The notes under the pieces are model-generated. The model was not told where the DNA came from, searched no databases, and saw only the letters and a program-made list of their open reading frames with translations. 64,000 nt of DNA from contig NZ_CANQLZ010000003.1 of assembly GCF_947624825.1 (NCBI RefSeq), positions 1 through 64,000 on the forward strand, in the 5' to 3' direction. The translations under genes and the position numbers were made by a program. This document shows, piece after piece, positions 61,836 to 64,000 of the stretch. This DNA comes from an uncultured Acinetobacter sp. (lineage in GTDB: Bacteria > Pseudomonadota > Gammaproteobacteria > Pseudomonadales > Moraxellaceae). How positions within the stretch are numbered: position 1 is the first letter of the stretch; every line of letters begins with the position of its first letter.

Positions 61836-63266
61836 TTAATTTGAAAGTTTTTCGACTTTCATGCTTGCGCGGTAATACTGACAGCCTTTATACAACAACA
61901 ATACGCCTAAACAGCCTGCAACTGCATTCACAATAGAAATCGAATGTCCTACCATCAAGGTGTTTTCAAAATAACGATCGGTAATCAGTGCCACTGCTGT
62001 AGTGCCTATACCTAAAGCAATGAGATTAGATACCAGTAAAAATTTTGCTGAAACTTGAGCACGCAACTGATTTGGGGTCAACATTTGCGTGGCAGCAGCG
62101 GATGCCGGAATCGGAAAGGTTGAGAAAAACATCGCAACAAAAATAAGCGCGAACGACACATAAACATTGTCAACTTGAGTAAACAACACGCTTGGAATCA
62201 CCAATGCTGCGCAGCCAATTAAACCGGCACGCATGGCAGCGTCGCTGTAACCTTTCTTGGAAAAGAAATCAATCAACCAGCCACAAAACAACGCACCTGC
62301 AGTATTGGCCACCAAAATAATAATACCCAGAATATAACCTGTTTGACTTGCATCTAGACCAAAATGACGCATGTAATAAGCTGGTGCCCAACCTAATAAT
62401 GAATACAGCATCATGGTGTAAAAAGAAAAACCAATAAAGTGACAAAAAAAGGTTTTTTTATGTAGACCAATAAATGCCAAGGAATTTTTAAATGATGCTT
62501 TAACTGCAACACCATTTTGATCCATTTTTAAACCCTTACGTTTAGGCTCACGTACGGTTAACACCATCAACAAGGCCAATAACACACCGGGTAAACCAAC
62601 AATCATAAACGTCAGCTGCCAAGTTTTAACCTCTCCTACCACAGGTAAAACCACTTGGCTAACATCTTTAAGTAAACTAATTACATAGCCGCCAATTAAA
62701 AAAGCAAGCCCCGAACCAATAAATGCACCAACAGCGTATACACCTAAGGCACGACCAATTTTTTCTTTGGGAAATAAGTCAGCAACAATGGAGTAAAAGG
62801 CAGGCGATAAAGCAGCTTCACCTGCACCTACACTTAAACGTGCGATAAACATCTGAGCAAAGTTTTTACTTAGTCCACATGCAGCTGTTGCTAAGCTCCA
62901 AAATGCAATACCTGTTGCAATGATTTTAATGCGTGATTTTTTATCTGCTAAAGCTGCGATTGGTAAACCCATAACAGCATAAAATAAAGAAAAGGCTAAA
63001 CCTTGCAACAGGCTAAATTGGGTGTCTGAAAGCATCAAATCGGCTTTAATTGGCTCAATCATCAACGATAAAATTTGTCGGTCTACAAAAGATAAGATAT
63101 AGGCGACCATACAGATCAGCACCACATACCATTGGTAAGTACTGCTGTTTTGGGTGTTATCGGTTTGCTCTGTTTCAATGGGTGTTGGAGCACTCACTTC
63201 ACGTTGCAGCGCTTGTGGGTTGAGTGGAGCATCCACTTTTTCCACCGTTAGTGTTTTATCATTCAT
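61836..63266 (-). CDS. MFS transporter, spinster-like/aromatic-acid type
   Basis: This 476-residue major facilitator has about 12 helices after a long hydrophilic N-terminus of some 45 residues. 'AYILSFVDRQILSLMIEPIK' is the first-helix signature, and 'LPIAALADKKSRIKII' the motif-A loop between helices 2 and 3. It lies downstream of the paaZ end in the same direction, but each gene has its own terminator. The substrate is unknown. Uptake of an aromatic or other organic acid is possible. Confidence 0.85.
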   Translation of the reverse strand: MNDKTLTVEKVDAPLNPQALQREVSAPTPIETEQTDNTQNSSTYQWYVVLICMVAYILSFVDRQILSLMIEPIKADLMLSDTQFSLLQGLAFSLFYAVMGLPIAALADKKSRIKIIATGIAFWSLATAACGLSKNFAQMFIARLSVGAGEAALSPAFYSIVADLFPKEKIGRALGVYAVGAFIGSGLAFLIGGYVISLLKDVSQVVLPVVGEVKTWQLTFMIVGLPGVLLALLMVLTVREPKRKGLKMDQNGVAVKASFKNSLAFIGLHKKTFFCHFIGFSFYTMMLYSLLGWAPAYYMRHFGLDASQTGYILGIIILVANTAGALFCGWLIDFFSKKGYSDAAMRAGLIGCAALVIPSVLFTQVDNVYVSFALIFVAMFFSTFPIPASAAATQMLTPNQLRAQVSAKFLLVSNLIALGIGTTAVALITDRYFENTLMVGHSISIVNAVAGCLGVLLLYKGCQYYRASMKVEKLSN

Positions 63267-63303
63267 TTTGCGACTTCCTGTGCAAATATAGTGCTTGTAA
63301 TAT

Positions 63304-63343
63304 TTGATACATTATTTATTTTTATTATTTGTATATGTATCAA
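63304..63343. promoter_or_regulatory. Long-spaced inverted repeat TTGATACAT/ATGTATCAA before the MFS gene
   Basis: Two perfect 9-bp arms are separated by 22 bp of AT-only-like sequence, about 40 bp upstream of the MFS start. It may be a regulator site or two half-sites of a dimeric regulator. Confidence 0.5.
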
Positions 63344-63423
63344 TATTCTTTAATTTAGGCTGAAAAATTACAGCCGTCAATGTCATCTGTAGGAAAGATA
63401 CAAATTATTTTAAAAAAATAAAA

Positions 63424-63446
63424 AAGGGAATCATATTGATTCCCTT
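63424..63446 (-). terminator. Terminator of paaZ
   Basis: AAGGGAATCA-TAT-TGATTCCCTT has a U-run on the reverse strand and lies 18 bp beyond the paaZ stop. Confidence 0.9.
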
Positions 63447-63463
63447 CGTTGTTCGCATCTGTT

Positions 63464-64000
63464 TTAAACATCACGCTCCACAAGCGTTAGGATGTCATAA
63501 GTTGCAACCAACTCACCACGTTGGTTTTTCACTTTAATGTCCCACACAACAACACCATGTGGCTTTTGAGCTGGGTCACGTAAAGTTTTTGGGGTTTTTT
63601 GCTTACAGGTTAATTCAACTTGAATGGTATCGCCAATTTTTACCGGTTCTACAAAACGTAAGTTATCCATGCCGTAATTGGCAATGACCGGCCCGGCAGC
63701 AGCGTCTACAAATAAACCGGCAGCGGCTGAAACAATAAAATAGCCGTGCGCAACGCGTTCACCAAATAAAGATTCTGCAGCGGCGATTTTGTCAGTATGT
63801 GCATAGAAATAATCGCCGCTTAAGCCTGCAAAACTGACAATATCAGCTTCGGTAATGCTACGACGTGCTGTTAATAAACGCTCACCTATACGTAATTCAT
63901 CAAAAGATTTTTTAAACGGATGCACACGATCTTCAAATACATCAGCACCTGCTGTCCAACGGTGACCAATTTGTGTCAGTACATTGGGAGAGCCTTGTAA
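63464..64000 (-). CDS. paaZ: PaaZ, C-terminal part (cut by the window edge)
   Basis: The track shows a 153-residue MaoC-like ORF, but the frame stays open to the right edge. It reads '[15 protein letters not shown]' and '[21 protein letters not shown]' before the MaoC-like domain, which is how PaaZ joins its aldehyde dehydrogenase and hydratase halves. The hotdog domain has '[16 protein letters not shown]' and '[16 protein letters not shown]'. PaaZ opens oxepin-CoA and oxidises the resulting aldehyde in phenylacetate breakdown. The rest of the gene lies outside the window. The ATG at 63925 is internal and not the start. Confidence 0.9.
   Translation of the reverse strand, partial: LQGSPNVLTQIGHRWTAGADVFEDRVHPFKKSFDELRIGERLLTARRSITEADIVSFAGLSGDYFYAHTDKIAAAESLFGERVAHGYFIVSAAAGLFVDAAAGPVIANYGMDNLRFVEPVKIGDTIQVELTCKQKTPKTLRDPAQKPHGVVVWDIKVKNQRGELVATYDILTLVERDV

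Noticed and set aside
63464-63925. Stand-alone MaoC dehydratase of 153 residues
   Set aside because: The frame continues without a stop to the right edge with PaaZ linker sequence, so it is the C-terminal part of paaZ.

Overview
The window looks like a chromosomal stretch of a low-GC gammaproteobacterium, most likely Acinetobacter. The reasons are AT-rich intergenic DNA, a galU/ugd-like/pgi/pgm block, otsBA, a P4-type integrase, MocR and FCD-GntR regulators, and the end of a paaZ gene at the right edge. No rRNA or tRNA gene and no CRISPR array was recognised. The genus is an inference from gene content.

Layout: 0-7 kb holds atzF, a urea carboxylase and a GntR regulator. 7-12.6 kb is accessory and decaying: an orphan integrase, a MocR regulator, a small lipoprotein, a GFA protein, a DJ-1/PfpI gene with one stop, and gene remnants. 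12.6-15.7 kb is a tight four-gene unit (acyl-CoA dehydrogenase-like, PIG-L deacetylase, NodS-like methyltransferase, GT2). 15.9-19.3 kb carries an MFS permease and otsBA. 19.4-24.7 kb is a guanidine assimilation operon behind a sigma-54 promoter and a guanidine-I riboswitch. 25-29.4 kb has a frameshifted lipase-like lipoprotein, a nitroreductase, a broken qorB-like gene and its divergent HxlR regulator, which carries an expanded 7-bp repeat. 30-31.8 kb pairs a CatB-like acetyltransferase with a YheC/D-type ATP-grasp protein. 32.3-40.4 kb holds a NikR-like regulator, a NMT1/TauA-like binding protein, an ABC efflux operon and the matching permease and ATPase genes. 41-46.4 kb is sugar-nucleotide metabolism. 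46.5-49.6 kb is a TPP-riboswitch thi operon. 49.6-52.8 kb is copper export (copA, cueR-copZ). 53-58.6 kb mixes regulators, transporters, riboflavin synthase and bdhA. 58.8-61.4 kb is an arsenic locus. 61.8-64 kb is an MFS permease and the 3' end of paaZ.

The strongest system is nitrogen scavenging from guanidine and urea. Four separate transcription units (atzF-uca-gntR, the guanidine operon, the RHH-regulator/binding-protein pair, and the permease/ATPase pair) each have a close match to the -24/-12 sigma-54 consensus upstream. One of them also has a guanidine-I riboswitch. This suggests that nitrogen limitation and guanidine together control the pathway: uptake, guanidine carboxylation, carboxyguanidine deimination to allophanate, and allophanate hydrolysis to ammonia and CO2. 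The two carboxylase paralogues differ at one N/D position that fits a urea versus guanidine split.

A second theme is gene decay by single events: a GGA-to-TGA stop, a GAA-to-TAA stop, an A7 frameshift and a 7-bp repeat expansion. These may be real or may be errors of the strain or assembly.
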